The position numbers and the translations under genes are program-made. Shown here piece after piece: positions 22,280 to 32,900 of a DNA stretch of 64,000 bases. The DNA comes from Adiantum capillus-veneris (lineage: Eukaryota; Streptophyta; Polypodiopsida; Polypodiales; Pteridaceae): assembly GCA_014529385.2 (NCBI GenBank), contig CM043957.1, positions 65,485,003 to 65,549,002 of the forward strand, in the 5' to 3' direction. Position 1 is the stretch's first letter. Each line of letters starts with the position of its first letter. Below the pieces are notes generated by a model. That model ran no database searches. It was given only the letters and a program-made list of their open reading frames with translations, and was not told the origin of the DNA.

Positions 22280-23231
22280 ACAATATGGTCTATTGAATGA
22301 ATCTTTTACTCTAGTTCTCACAGGACTCGCTCTCATGGTTTTTGGCCTTGTTTCAAGGATTGTTGGTCTAAAAGTGCTAGGAGTAACATAGTACTAATGG
22401 AGAAGTCCTCAAAAGTAAGTATATCTCTCTACCTCCTTGTGGTCTATAACAGAATACTGTCATCCATATTTATCAATAATTATTACTTTGGTATCTCTAC
22501 CTTCCTCATATGTAAAGGCATATACGCATTTTTGCTCCGTTAATTCCTCAATGTTGGGCTTGTCACACTTGTAGTAGAGCATCTGATCTCTATCATCTTA
22601 TTTGTACAAACTCACACGTGTATTTAGTGTCAATGTTGACTAGAGTTGCCATATTCACTCACCTAAGCTTCACATTAAGAATGTCCAACTTTTGCATCCT
22701 CTCTTCATGCTTGACATCAACCTTATCTTTGGTGCATGTTAACCCCCACTTGTCCTTGATATGGTGTATTGAATTAATCTTTTCCTCTAGTTCTCACAAG
22801 ACTCCCTCTCATGGTTTTTGGCCTTGTTTAAGGCATTGTTGGTCTAAAAGTGCTAGGAGTAACATAGTACTGATGGACAGGTCCTCCAAAGTAAGTAAAT
22901 CTCTCTACCTCCTTGTGGTCTATAAAAGAGTACTGTCATCCATATTTATCAAATATTATTACTTTGGTATCTCTACCTTCCTCATATGTAAAGACATATA
23001 AGCATTTTTGCTCCGTTAATTCCTCAATGTTGGGCTTGTCACACTTGTAGTAGAGCATCTAATCTCTATTTTCTTATTTGTACAAACTCACATGTGTATT
23101 CAGTGTCAATGTTGACTAGAGTTTCCATATGCACTCACATAAGCTTCACATTAAGAATGTCCAACTTTTACATCCTCTCTTCAGGCTTGACATCAACCTT
23201 ATCTTTGGTGCATGTTAACCCCCACTTGTCC
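22280..23231. repeat. 476-bp tandem duplication
   Basis: 22,280-22,755 and 22,756-23,231 repeat with an exact 476-bp offset at every landmark I checked (TTCTCACA at 22,315 and 22,791; the CTAAAAGTGCTAGGAG block; ACACTTGTAG at 22,565 and 23,041). Identity is above 90%. Confidence 0.9.
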
Positions 23232-23545
23232 CCGATATAGGGATTTTCCTTGACTACATACATGGTTCCCTCATCATCAAAGTATTGATTGTCGCTCTAG
23301 TCCACATGAACTATGTCCTTGAACTTGGTAGATCTCTCTTCCTGTTTTGCATAATAGCAATCGATACCAAATTTAGATTTCAAGTGCAAAAGTTTCATGC
23401 TTTGTTCTGGTTGGGATGGTCTTGCTACCATGGTCGTTTTCTCCTTGAAATTGACACTCTTGAATCTATCATCCATGTAAGTGTATGATCTCTCTAAAAA
23501 AGTATCAGAAATTCTTTCCTCTATGATGGGTTCTAAAGTCAGCAA
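22280..23545 (-). pseudogene. Unrecognised minus-strand coding relic
   Basis: The minus strand through the tandem duplication reads protein-like in broken frames, with pieces such as KPNIEELTEQKCVYAF and YEEGRDTKVIII in both copies, and a longer open frame at 23,545-23,297. The pieces recur in both repeat units, so the unit may have held one domain. I do not recognise the family. Confidence 0.3.
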
Positions 23546-23908
23546 TGATCCTTGATTGGCACTCTATTTTGTTTGGTCTCTAATAGTAGGTTTTTAATCT
23601 GATATAGTCTACTTGACCACAAATACATCAAGAAAACACTCTTGCAAAACCTTGACCTACTACCTTTTGTGATGCATCCATATTCTTTGATTGAAATCCC
23701 TTTCAGCCTCACACCCCAGATCTTGAAATCTATACGAAAAGAACTTGGTGTCTATGAGTTTACAACCGCTTTGTTAGTCAATTTGAAACCATCAAAATTT
23801 TCTCGCACTTTGGCAAAAATCTAGTTTTATCGCACTTTGGTAGAAATTATGGTTTTTCTTGCAAAATCTGTAAATCAATCATAAACTCAGTTTTGAGAAG
23901 ACCACTAT

Positions 23909-24183
23909 TGTAGACATGTAGTAGTGTTAGTGTGTATACGCGCTTCACCAGGGGCACTTTTCTCCCACTGGGTTTTTCCCCCTGGACATCCGGTGTGAAA
24001 GGACACCTTATCTCTTAGGGTTTCATATAAGCTTTGTAGCTCTGAGTTTATATACAATTATTCCAATACAGAGAGAGAGACTACAGAGATCTCGTACACA
24101 AGATCTGTGTCTTCTCCTTCTCCATCTTCTTCCTACTCTGAGTTGCTGTCTTCCTTCTGTTTCCTGTTTCATCATCTTCAACA
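23909..24183 (+). repeat. 5' LTR of the copia element
   Basis: 275 bp, TGTAGACATG...TTCAACA. A promoter-like CATATAAGC lies near 24,024-24,032 and a second AT-rich TTATATAC near 24,050. A CT-rich U5 follows. Confidence 0.95.
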
Positions 24184-24185
24184 AT

Positions 24186-24197
24186 TGGTATCAGAGC
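24186..24197 (+). promoter_or_regulatory. Primer binding site for initiator Met tRNA
   Basis: TGGTATCAGAGC starts two bases after the LTR terminus. This is the usual copia site, complementary to the 3' end of initiator methionine tRNA. Confidence 0.95.
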
Positions 24198-24582
24198 AAG
24201 GTGATTTCCAGAGCCTCTACTTGCGTTTTCGCGTCCGCGCGCGCAATCGCAGTTTTCAGGCAGTTTTCGGAAAATTTGCTCGTGGGAGCATCCTCGACGT
24301 TCCGGGGGTATTCTGAGCAGGTGACCTGCGGTTTTACCCCCCTTTCGAAGCCGTTCGAGCCCTCAGAATTTTGTTCTGAGCAGCGTAGCAGAAGTTATTT
24401 TTCGGAGGCGTTTAGATCAAGAGGGTGTGCTTTTTGACAGATTTTCTTCAGGTAAACAGTTCTTTTGGGAAGCAGCTTGTCTTAGCTTTGTGCTGAGATT
24501 TTGTGTAGAGTTTTGCTTGGATTGGAGAGGAGATTTGTGAATCTCTTGGAGGTTCTTTTGCTCTCTTGTGTGCATATACAGT

Positions 24583-27500
24583 ATGGCTCAATCTACGGAG
24601 AAAGAGTTTTTTGGTGCGTTTACATCCGAAGACAAATTGGATGGTACCAACTATTCTCTTTGGTCTTTTATGGCCAAAAATGTTTTGGTTGGTAAAGGAT
24701 TGTGGGATTATGTATCTGGAGATGAAGTTCGTCCAGGTAGCATTGCACCTGCCACGCCCGGTCGTGGTGCAGCTGGTGGTGCAGGACCCTCACAAGTCAC
24801 TCCAGAGCAAAAGAGATGGGATACTAAAGATGCACAGGCTATGGCTGTGATTGCCTTAACCATAAAGAGGACAATCACACCACATATCAGATCTTGCAGA
24901 ACTTTTGAGGATGCTTGGAACACTCTGCAAGCTATGTTTGGAGGAAGAAACGCTGCCAGAATAGAGTTTTTGAAGAAACAACTTGACAAAATACAGATGG
25001 ACGAAGGTGACAATATTGTCGAGCATCTTACAAAAATCAGGGATCTTAAAGAGCAATTGCTTAGCATTGATGAAGTGATTCCAGAGAAGGACTTGGTTTC
25101 CAAAACACTCAATTCACTACCACCATCTTATTTGACTTTTCAGACTTCTTTGACTCTGTCTTTGCGAGCTAATCCTGACCCTCTTCATTTTGAAGAGTTA
25201 GTGGCTTTGCTATTGCAGGAGGATCAATCACGTAAGAACAAGTCTTTACAGGTGGATGGTATGGATCATGCTCTTGTTGTACAGAACAAAAACAGGGGTA
25301 AAGAGAGTGCTCATTACTCCAAGTCTAGTGCAGGACAATCTTCAGAGAAGTCTAAAGGTGATTCCGACAAGTCCAAGAAGAAAGGTAAATGTCACTACTG
25401 CAAGAAACCTGGTCACTACATTAGTGAGTGTAAAAAGCGAATTGCTAAAGAAAAGAAGAAAGAGTCAAGTTTGGTTGTTTCAGCTTCTGGTGATTCTTCT
25501 ACAGCTAAAGAAGAGTCTGCAAACTTTGTGCAGGATTCTTATGCTTTTGTAGTATGTTCAGATTTTTCTGCTTACAGTGTTGACAAGACACAAATGATTT
25601 GGTACTTTGATAGTGGTGCATCCAGGCATATTACTTCAAGGAAGGATTTGTTTTGTTCATTGGATGCAGCTCCAGCAAGAAAGAAGGTGACATGTGCAAA
25701 TAATGCTTCTTATCCAATCAAAGGCGTTGGTAAGATTTTGATTACCATTTCAGATGGTTCAGATTTATGCTTGCCAGATGTCTTATATGTTCCAGGGATC
25801 AAGAAGAATTTGTTGTCTGTATCCTCTCTTGCAAAAAATGGTCTTCGGGTCATTTTTGAGGATGACAGATGTGTTGTACGAGATCGAGAGAATGGTTATT
25901 CTCTTATCACTACAGGTACGCTGGAAAATGGACTATTTGTGCTAGATCATTATGAAAAGCAGATTCAGGTATGTATTGTAGAAACAAAGACTCAGGCCAT
26001 GCAGGATGCTGAGTTGTGGCATGCTAGATTCGGGCATGTTAGTTATGGCAGTTTGATGACTTTACAACGTCATAATATGGTGCATGATTTGTCTTTATTG
26101 GAGATGCCACCAAGACATGTATGTGAAGGTTGCGTTCTTGGAAAGATGCACAGATTTGCATTTTCGCAGGATGGTTCAGTTAGAGCGACACGAAAGTTGC
26201 AGCTTGTACACAGTGATGTATGTGGTCCTATGAGGACGCTATCTATAGGAAACAACCTTTATTTTGTGACCTTCATTGATGACTTTTCCAGGTTTTGTTG
26301 GGTGTATCCACTCAAAGCAAAGTCAGATGTGTTTGCAGTTTTTCAACATTATGTCGCCATGGTTGAAAATGAAACAGGTTGCAAAGTACAGACTCTTCGT
26401 ACCGATCGAGGAGGTGAATACATGTCAGGTGCATTTAAGGATTTTTTGGGAAAGAAAGGCATTAAACACCAATGCACTATGCCATACACACCACAACAGA
26501 ATGGTGTTGCAGAAAGGAAGAACAGGTCTTTAATGGAGACGGCTAGATGTATGCTCAAGGCTAAGAGTTTGCCTCATAAGCTATGGATGGAGGCAGTTGC
26601 TTGTGCAGCACATGTTTTGAACAGGTGTCCTACTCGTGCCTTGAAGACCATTACTGCATATGAAGCTTGGTATGACAAAAAACCTTCAGTCAGTTATCTT
26701 CGTGTTTTTGGTTGTCTTGCTTATGCTCACATCCCTCAGCAGTTACGTGGGAAGCTTGATGATAAGGCAATCAAATGTATATTTGTGGGGTACAGTAGTG
26801 GAAGTAAAGGTTATAGACTTTACAATCCTGCTACAAACAAGATTTTTGAAAGTCGTGATGTAATTTTTGCAGAAACTACTGCTCAACCTATGGTTGCTTT
26901 TGATGTACCTCATATGCAGACACATGATGTATTTGAAGGTTTGCTTCCTTCTTTTGTGGAGAATCAAGAATCACAACAGGTTGATAATCTTGATCAATCT
27001 TCTGATCAGCATGTGACACCTCATGATGTAGAGGAAATTGTGCGTGAAGAGCAAGAAGTTCTCAGGGAAGAAAGAACCTTGCCTAAATGGGTTCAGAAAA
27101 CTTTGCAGGATAGCAAGTTGGATGCACCGTTGCCACGAAAAACACATGCTGGTACTACTTTTGGTAGAGAGCAAGTAGATTTGGCTTGCTTTAGCACTCT
27201 TTGTGATGCAGATGAGCCTGATTCATTTGAACAAGCTTTAGAGTGTGTTCAGTGGAAAGATGCTATGCAGCAAGAAATTGATTCTATTCATAAGAATCAT
27301 ACATGGGATCTAGTGGACTTGCCTACAGGTAAAAAGCCTATTGGTACAAAGTGGGTTTTTAAGGTAAAAAGGAAACAAGATGGTACTGTTGACAGGTACA
27401 AAGCAAGGCTTGTGTCAAAAGGCTATGCGCAACAGAAAGGCATAGATTATGATGAAACCTTTGCTCCTACTTCTCGTGCGTCCACAGTTAGATCACTAGT

Positions 27501-28764
27501 TGCAATTGCTGCTCATCATGGTTGGAAAGTGCATCAGTTGGATATCAAAACTGCTTTTTTGAATGGTGATTTGCAGGAAGAAGTTTATGTAAGTCAACCA
27601 AGTGGTTTTGTTGTAAAAGGTCAAGAGAAAAAGGTATGTAGATTGCGTAAAGCTTTGTATGGTCTCAAACAGGCTCCAAGAGCATGGTATGAGAAGATAC
27701 ATACTTATTTGATTGGCCAGGGATTTCAGAATAGTCCAACAGAAAGTACTTTGTATGTCAAAAAGAGAGATGGAGTTCTCATTATGCTAACACTTTATGT
27801 GGATGATATGCTTCTTACAGGCAATAATGCAAATGAAATTGAAGCGTTTAAAGATGCTTTGAGAAAAACCTTTGAGATGTCTGATCTTGGTTTGCTACAT
27901 TATTACTTGGGTATTCAGTTTGTGCAATCAGAGGATGGCATATACATGTTGCAGGAAAAATATTTGCATAAAATTTTGGACAAGTTTGGTATGCAAAATT
28001 GTAAGCCAATCTCTACACCCGTAGAAACTGGATCAAAGTTGAGCATGCACGATGCTGGAGAACCTTTTGATGTACATACTTATGCAGCAGCGGTTGGTTG
28101 CTTGATATATTTGGCAGGCAACACTCGTCCAGACATTCAATTTGGGGTTTCACAAGCAAGCAGATTTATGCACAGCCCAGGTATGCATCATTGGCAAGCT
28201 GTGAAGCGCATACTTCGTTACCTTTCAGGTACCCCTAATCTTGACATGTTCTTTCCAAGGGGGGATATGTATGGAAAGCACAGTTCTATGCAGCTTCTTG
28301 GTTACAGCGATTCAGATTGGGCTGGTGATTTTGACACACGACATTCCACAAGTGGCAATTGTTTTTTCTTGGGAAATGCATGTATATCTTGGCTAAGCAA
28401 GAAGCAACCCACAGTGGCTACATCAACTTGTGAAGCTGAGTACAGGGCAGCTTTCACGGCAACAGTTGATTGTGTATGGATACGCAGGTTATTGGCAGAT
28501 CTTTGTGAGTGTCAACAGGCACCCACTACCATTTTCACTGACAGTCAGAGCGCTATTGCAGTTGCAAGGAATCCAGTATTTCATGCAAGAACAAAGCACA
28601 TAGAGGTTCACTACCACTATGTCAGGGAAAGGCTACATGCAGGGGAGATCACACTAACTTACTGTCCTACACAGGATAACATTGCAGATCTATTTACGAA
28701 GGCGTTATCACGAGAAAAGTTTGAAGCTTTCCGAAAAGCTTTGGGCTTACTCTCATACACATGA
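24583..28764 (+). CDS. Copia Gag-Pol polyprotein, intact
   Basis: 1,393 residues from the ATG at 24,583 (MAQSTEKEFFGAF). Order: copia gag (about 15-230, with LDGTNYSLWSF and FLKKQLDKIQMDEGDN); zinc knuckle CHYCKKPGHYISEC at 270-283; aspartic protease with Asp343-Ser-Gly; pre-integrase zinc region (LWHARFGHVS ... CEGCVLGK); integrase with Asp545, Asp608 and Glu644, where the last two are separated by exactly 35 residues (DD35E); reverse transcriptase (about 860-1,110) with Tyr-Val-Asp-Asp at 1072-1075; RNase H (YSDSDWAGD, STCEAEYRA, TDSQSAIAVA). Every catalytic motif is intact and no stop or shift interrupts it. An in-frame GTG lies 15 bp upstream, but the ATG is the better start. Lineage within copia not assigned. 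Confidence 0.97.
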   Translation: MAQSTEKEFFGAFTSEDKLDGTNYSLWSFMAKNVLVGKGLWDYVSGDEVRPGSIAPATPGRGAAGGAGPSQVTPEQKRWDTKDAQAMAVIALTIKRTITPHIRSCRTFEDAWNTLQAMFGGRNAARIEFLKKQLDKIQMDEGDNIVEHLTKIRDLKEQLLSIDEVIPEKDLVSKTLNSLPPSYLTFQTSLTLSLRANPDPLHFEELVALLLQEDQSRKNKSLQVDGMDHALVVQNKNRGKESAHYSKSSAGQSSEKSKGDSDKSKKKGKCHYCKKPGHYISECKKRIAKEKKKESSLVVSASGDSSTAKEESANFVQDSYAFVVCSDFSAYSVDKTQMIWYFDSGASRHITSRKDLFCSLDAAPARKKVTCANNASYPIKGVGKILITISDGSDLCLPDVLYVPGIKKNLLSVSSLAKNGLRVIFEDDRCVVRDRENGYSLITTGTLENGLFVLDHYEKQIQVCIVETKTQAMQDAELWHARFGHVSYGSLMTLQRHNMVHDLSLLEMPPRHVCEGCVLGKMHRFAFSQDGSVRATRKLQLVHSDVCGPMRTLSIGNNLYFVTFIDDFSRFCWVYPLKAKSDVFAVFQHYVAMVENETGCKVQTLRTDRGGEYMSGAFKDFLGKKGIKHQCTMPYTPQQNGVAERKNRSLMETARCMLKAKSLPHKLWMEAVACAAHVLNRCPTRALKTITAYEAWYDKKPSVSYLRVFGCLAYAHIPQQLRGKLDDKAIKCIFVGYSSGSKGYRLYNPATNKIFESRDVIFAETTAQPMVAFDVPHMQTHDVFEGLLPSFVENQESQQVDNLDQSSDQHVTPHDVEEIVREEQEVLREERTLPKWVQKTLQDSKLDAPLPRKTHAGTTFGREQVDLACFSTLCDADEPDSFEQALECVQWKDAMQQEIDSIHKNHTWDLVDLPTGKKPIGTKWVFKVKRKQDGTVDRYKARLVSKGYAQQKGIDYDETFAPTSRASTVRSLVAIAAHHGWKVHQLDIKTAFLNGDLQEEVYVSQPSGFVVKGQEKKVCRLRKALYGLKQAPRAWYEKIHTYLIGQGFQNSPTESTLYVKKRDGVLIMLTLYVDDMLLTGNNANEIEAFKDALRKTFEMSDLGLLHYYLGIQFVQSEDGIYMLQEKYLHKILDKFGMQNCKPISTPVETGSKLSMHDAGEPFDVHTYAAAVGCLIYLAGNTRPDIQFGVSQASRFMHSPGMHHWQAVKRILRYLSGTPNLDMFFPRGDMYGKHSSMQLLGYSDSDWAGDFDTRHSTSGNCFFLGNACISWLSKKQPTVATSTCEAEYRAAFTATVDCVWIRRLLADLCECQQAPTTIFTDSQSAIAVARNPVFHARTKHIEVHYHYVRERLHAGEITLTYCPTQDNIADLFTKALSREKFEAFRKALGLLSYT

Positions 28765-28801
28765 TGATCTGCTACCTTGTACGGATTCACACTATCACTA
28801 C

Positions 28802-28811
28802 AGGGGGGATT
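28802..28811 (+). promoter_or_regulatory. Polypurine tract of the copia element
   Basis: AGGGGGGATT lies immediately before the TG of the 3' LTR and 38 bp after the polyprotein stop. Confidence 0.85.
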
Positions 28812-29086
28812 TGTAGACATGTAGTAGTGTTAGTGTGTATACGCGCTTCACCAGGGGCACTTTTCTCCCACTGGGTTTTTCCCCCTGGACATCCGGTGTG
28901 AAAGGACACCTTATCTCTTAGGGTTTCATATAAGCTTTGTAGCTCTGAGTTTATATACAATTATTCCAATACAGAGAGAGAGACTACAGAGATCTCGTAC
29001 ACAAGCTCTGTGTCTTCTCCTTCTCCATCTTCTTCCTACTCTGAGTTGCTGTCTTCCTTCTGTTTCCTGTTTCATCATCTTCAACA
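28812..29086 (+). repeat. 3' LTR of the copia element
   Basis: 275 bp, one difference from the 5' LTR, followed by the target duplication ACTAT. Confidence 0.95.
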
Positions 29087-29091
29087 ACTAT

Positions 29092-29900
29092 GCTCCTAGG
29101 GACTAGTGCTAGCAATGGCACAAGTTTGGGCTCAATTTGTGTGACAGAGGAACGTGGATCTCGATCCATGTATCTTTGTGTCAAAACTTACTAAAACTTG
29201 ATACACGGTTTCCCTTGGGTCTACTCATCACAGCTATATGGTTTTTGTCCAATTTGGATCAGTTTAGGTCACTCAAAAGTCAAACCCTATGTCTTCGTAG
29301 TGATTTTTGGCCTTTCAGTGCTTTTGCCCTCGTTTGACTCACTTTTCAAACTTTTTTGACTACCTTGCTTTTGGAAATTTTGTTTGTAATAATCTCTGCT
29401 ACAAGCGTATATGGTCTCTATCAGAAAAATCAAAGAAGGTACATGGATCGTAATCCACGTTCCATCAGATCTGGAGCCCAAATTTGGCCTGATGATCACT
29501 TGTAGTATCCATTGTCTATTTCACCACTTAGTTTTGGATTTGAAAAACTTTGTTCAATGAAAAGCAAATTTATACGTCAGTCCTGCGATTTTTAACTACC
29601 TCTTAGTTTTTTGATTATTTGATCAAACTTTTCGGAAATTTTTCTACGATGCCCTTTGTAAAAGTTGTTTCAAATGTTGTCAGGTATCTACTGTGTAAAT
29701 CGCAGCCTCAGATGGCCAAAAGGTACATGGATCACGATCCATGTTTGACAACATTTTGGCATGAAACTTGGTGAGCAAAATGTCTATATCTTTGTAAGAC
29801 AGAGGAAAGACATACCTACAAATACCCGCCCAACTATCCTATATATCTGGCTCTTAGTTATATATAGACCCCTATACTACAAGTATGTCCGACACTTTTC
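29092..29900. repeat. Three copies of a near-palindromic motif at about 285-bp spacing
   Basis: ACGTGGATCTCGATCCATGT at about 29,152, ACATGGATCGTAATCCACGT at 29,441 and ACATGGATCACGATCCATGT at 29,724. The third is a perfect inverted repeat around a 2-nt centre. Spacings are about 288 and 283 bp. The surrounding sequence is weakly similar between copies, as in an old tandem array. No ORF. Confidence 0.6.
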
Positions 29901-32900
29901 CAGGGCGGTGCCCTCCTAATGCTACCTTTGGCATGACATTATTTCCCCTGGAGAAGTGGTTTTGTTCTCAAAAACAAAAATGGTATAATCTTTTCAAGAA
30001 CACTAAAGTTTTCCATAGTGGCACCTCTCATAGGTCCATTTGTTCATGTGACCAGTACACAGTTCAGTAGGAGGTACAATGAAACTAAGAGAAACATCTT
30101 GATTTTCCACATTGTTGTCCTTGTGTAATTGTTGTGTAATTGACTTAAATCCAACACAATGTGTAGACTCTATATATAACTCACTTGAGTATTGTAAATA
30201 AGCTACCACAATTAAGAGGTGTTTAAGTGAATGACCAAGAGTCATAATTTGTGAAGATACACGAACATTTGGGAATACCTCGTTTCAACTTTCCATACAA
30301 ATGACATGTTGACATAGCTCATCAACCTGTATTAAGTCCTTGACTTGCTGTCATTTTTAGTAGTAGATAACCCTATTAGAACTTGCAATCAAGGTTGAAA
30401 ATTGGACAATAACATGTAGAAACGAAACCTAGTTGCATCATGAGAAGAGAACTCCAAGCTAGAAAGTTAATCTTGCCAATTGGGTTGTTTCTTGATAATG
30501 TATACTCTTAGAATATCCTTTAGCACCAAGTTAATACATACTATCTTCCCATCTCTCTTTAGATGAGTGGTAGTATGTACTTTTGTTTCTCCCCAACCAT
30601 TACAAACAGCCTCCAAAAATCACTAGTAAGTGTGGGTTCACAATGACTTACAAAAATTCTTTTGAATCCATGTAATGATCTATACAGATTGTGATTGTTG
30701 AGTTCTCACCTTTTATGGTAGTTGGTAGATCCACAATAGATCTCATAGAAATACTACACATGTGGTGCAATATGCTTTGTAAGCTATCATGTCAATGAAT
30801 TTTCATGTCATTCCAAACAAGTCTGTGTTAAGAACTAGGGCCCATAACACCTGATGTGCATGCATTCAACACAAACTTATTTGAATCTACATTTTCATGA
30901 CTAGACTTTTCATGGAATGTGTGTGAAAACCTTGCGACAAAAGTTGGACCATAATAGAATGTGAAAACTTCATCACATCTAAGTACCAACAAGAAAACAT
31001 TTCCATTAAAAAAACATAGTCATGCTATATATGTAAACTACCACCCGTCAATGCTATTTATAATTTTTGTAACTTCCAACAAGTCTGTACTTAATACCTG
31101 ACAATTTCTAGCCATTGAAATTTTTCCCAATACTACGTGCTAAAAATGTTCTAATAAACAAATGTGACCAGCACCTAGGGACTCTGTCACAACACATCAT
31201 TAGGAACCAAGCACCAGTGTGAGTCCCAGAGACTCATATTCTCCACACGTGGAATATGTCTTAGAAAATGATGTCAAAAAAAGTGACATCCATCAAGTAC
31301 AAGATATAATTGTGGGTGGAGGTAGCTACAAACACTCAAAGACATGAGTGAGAGGGACCCTCATAAATCTTACTCCACACTGGCTAAGACAAACTCCATG
31401 AATTCCTAGACCATGTTGTACATTTTGTGTCTAACAATGTGTACCAAAGAGCCCTACCATGTAGGTCTATAACTAGTTCAACAAGGAGCGAACCCATCAT
31501 GGTATCATGATGAACACTTAAGAAAGAATGTAATACAACTTTCCCAAAATTTTATTCTCTTACATGACCTTGTCATGTGGCTCAAGAGAAATTGGATGAA
31601 AACTTTCTATGCATCCCTCTTGTCCAGCTTAACCAAACTTATTAGTAAATGAAAACAAACCGAAAGCATATACTTATGATGAGGTGGAGAATACCTTATA
31701 GTTACCCAGAGGTCTAGTGCATATTTCAACCTCTAAGGATACACTATCAAATTCCATTTGACCTGCTAATCAATAGAAATATAGATTAGTGAAGATAAAT
31801 AAATTTAAGATGCTAACCTTGGTGTGCCTTGGCAATCCGAACCCCATGGTTAGATTCAAGAAAGAACTTATTGATTACCCCTTCATAGATGGATAATTGA
31901 TTTCCCCAAAGACAAAAGTGTGAAGGTTTCTAGAATTAACCATCAATACGTATTGAGTGATTTAGTAACCACCACTTGGTCCTACCCAAAAGCAGTTCTC
32001 TTATAGACACTCCTACTGCTATAGAGGAAACTTGATCTCAAGTTGGAATCTTATTCACATGAGACTTGAGAGTTTGTATCCTTGGAATCTAGTTTCTTGT
32101 GGACAACCATGTTGTTTGAAATATTGTGCTCAGCTATACACCATGCTATAGATAAGCCTATATGGGTTTAAGATCATCAAATACCCAACTCAATCCTCGC
32201 ATAAAAAAATATGTAGTGCTAAACTGACACCCATAATATCATTAATGGCAAGGCTCTTGCTTGTCCATTACCATCAATGGATACTCCATTGGGTAGATAT
32301 GTTCAATCTTGAGAACAATCACTAGTTGGCTCTTAGCCCATTGAAAATAGATGGCTCTTAGACAATTTTAAATTAGTATTTTTTTTACTAGCCGATGAAT
32401 ACTTTTTTTTGTTGCTTCAGTGCCACTTTCTTGTTGAGAGTCACAACACCCTATCTCATGACTACACAATATCAAAACATGTATCAAAATCCTATGTATA
32501 AGGTTATCATTAGTCCTTGAGAGAAGGAGGAAATATAAAGAGAATGTTCGGTTGAGAAACATTCCATAAGTTATTATAGCATGTAACCTTTGCGTATGTG
32601 GTTGTGCATCCTATGCTTGGCCGGTAGCTTATCCTATAAGCATACAATAGTTTTCTTGTACGACGCTCTCGCAGAGAGAGGTAACATAATTCACATCTTG
32701 ACCCACCTACCTTGGATGTGATCGTGACTATAGCAGATAGGCTTACTTATGGTGTTTCGCCCGTGAATGAATCTCATTGTATTGAATTATTTTAAGCATT
32801 CAATATCTTATTGTGTCCTTGAAAAAGTAGTTGGTGTTATAGCGGAAGCGTTAACAATGACAAGGTGAAAGAAATTTCACCGTACTAGAACGCCATTTAT

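Larger units (their letters stand above)
23909..29086 (+). mobile_element. Complete Ty1/copia LTR retrotransposon, very young
   Basis: Two 275-bp LTRs, TG...CA termini, primer site, one uninterrupted polyprotein, polypurine tract, and a perfect 5-bp target duplication ACTAT (23,904-23,908 and 29,087-29,091). The LTRs differ at one position (CAAGATCTG versus CAAGCTCTG), which indicates very recent insertion. All parts needed for autonomous movement appear present. Confidence 0.97.

Noticed and set aside
24708-27702. Minus-strand frames of 60-134 codons within the copia polyprotein
   Set aside because: Antisense shadows of an intact, recognisable coding frame.
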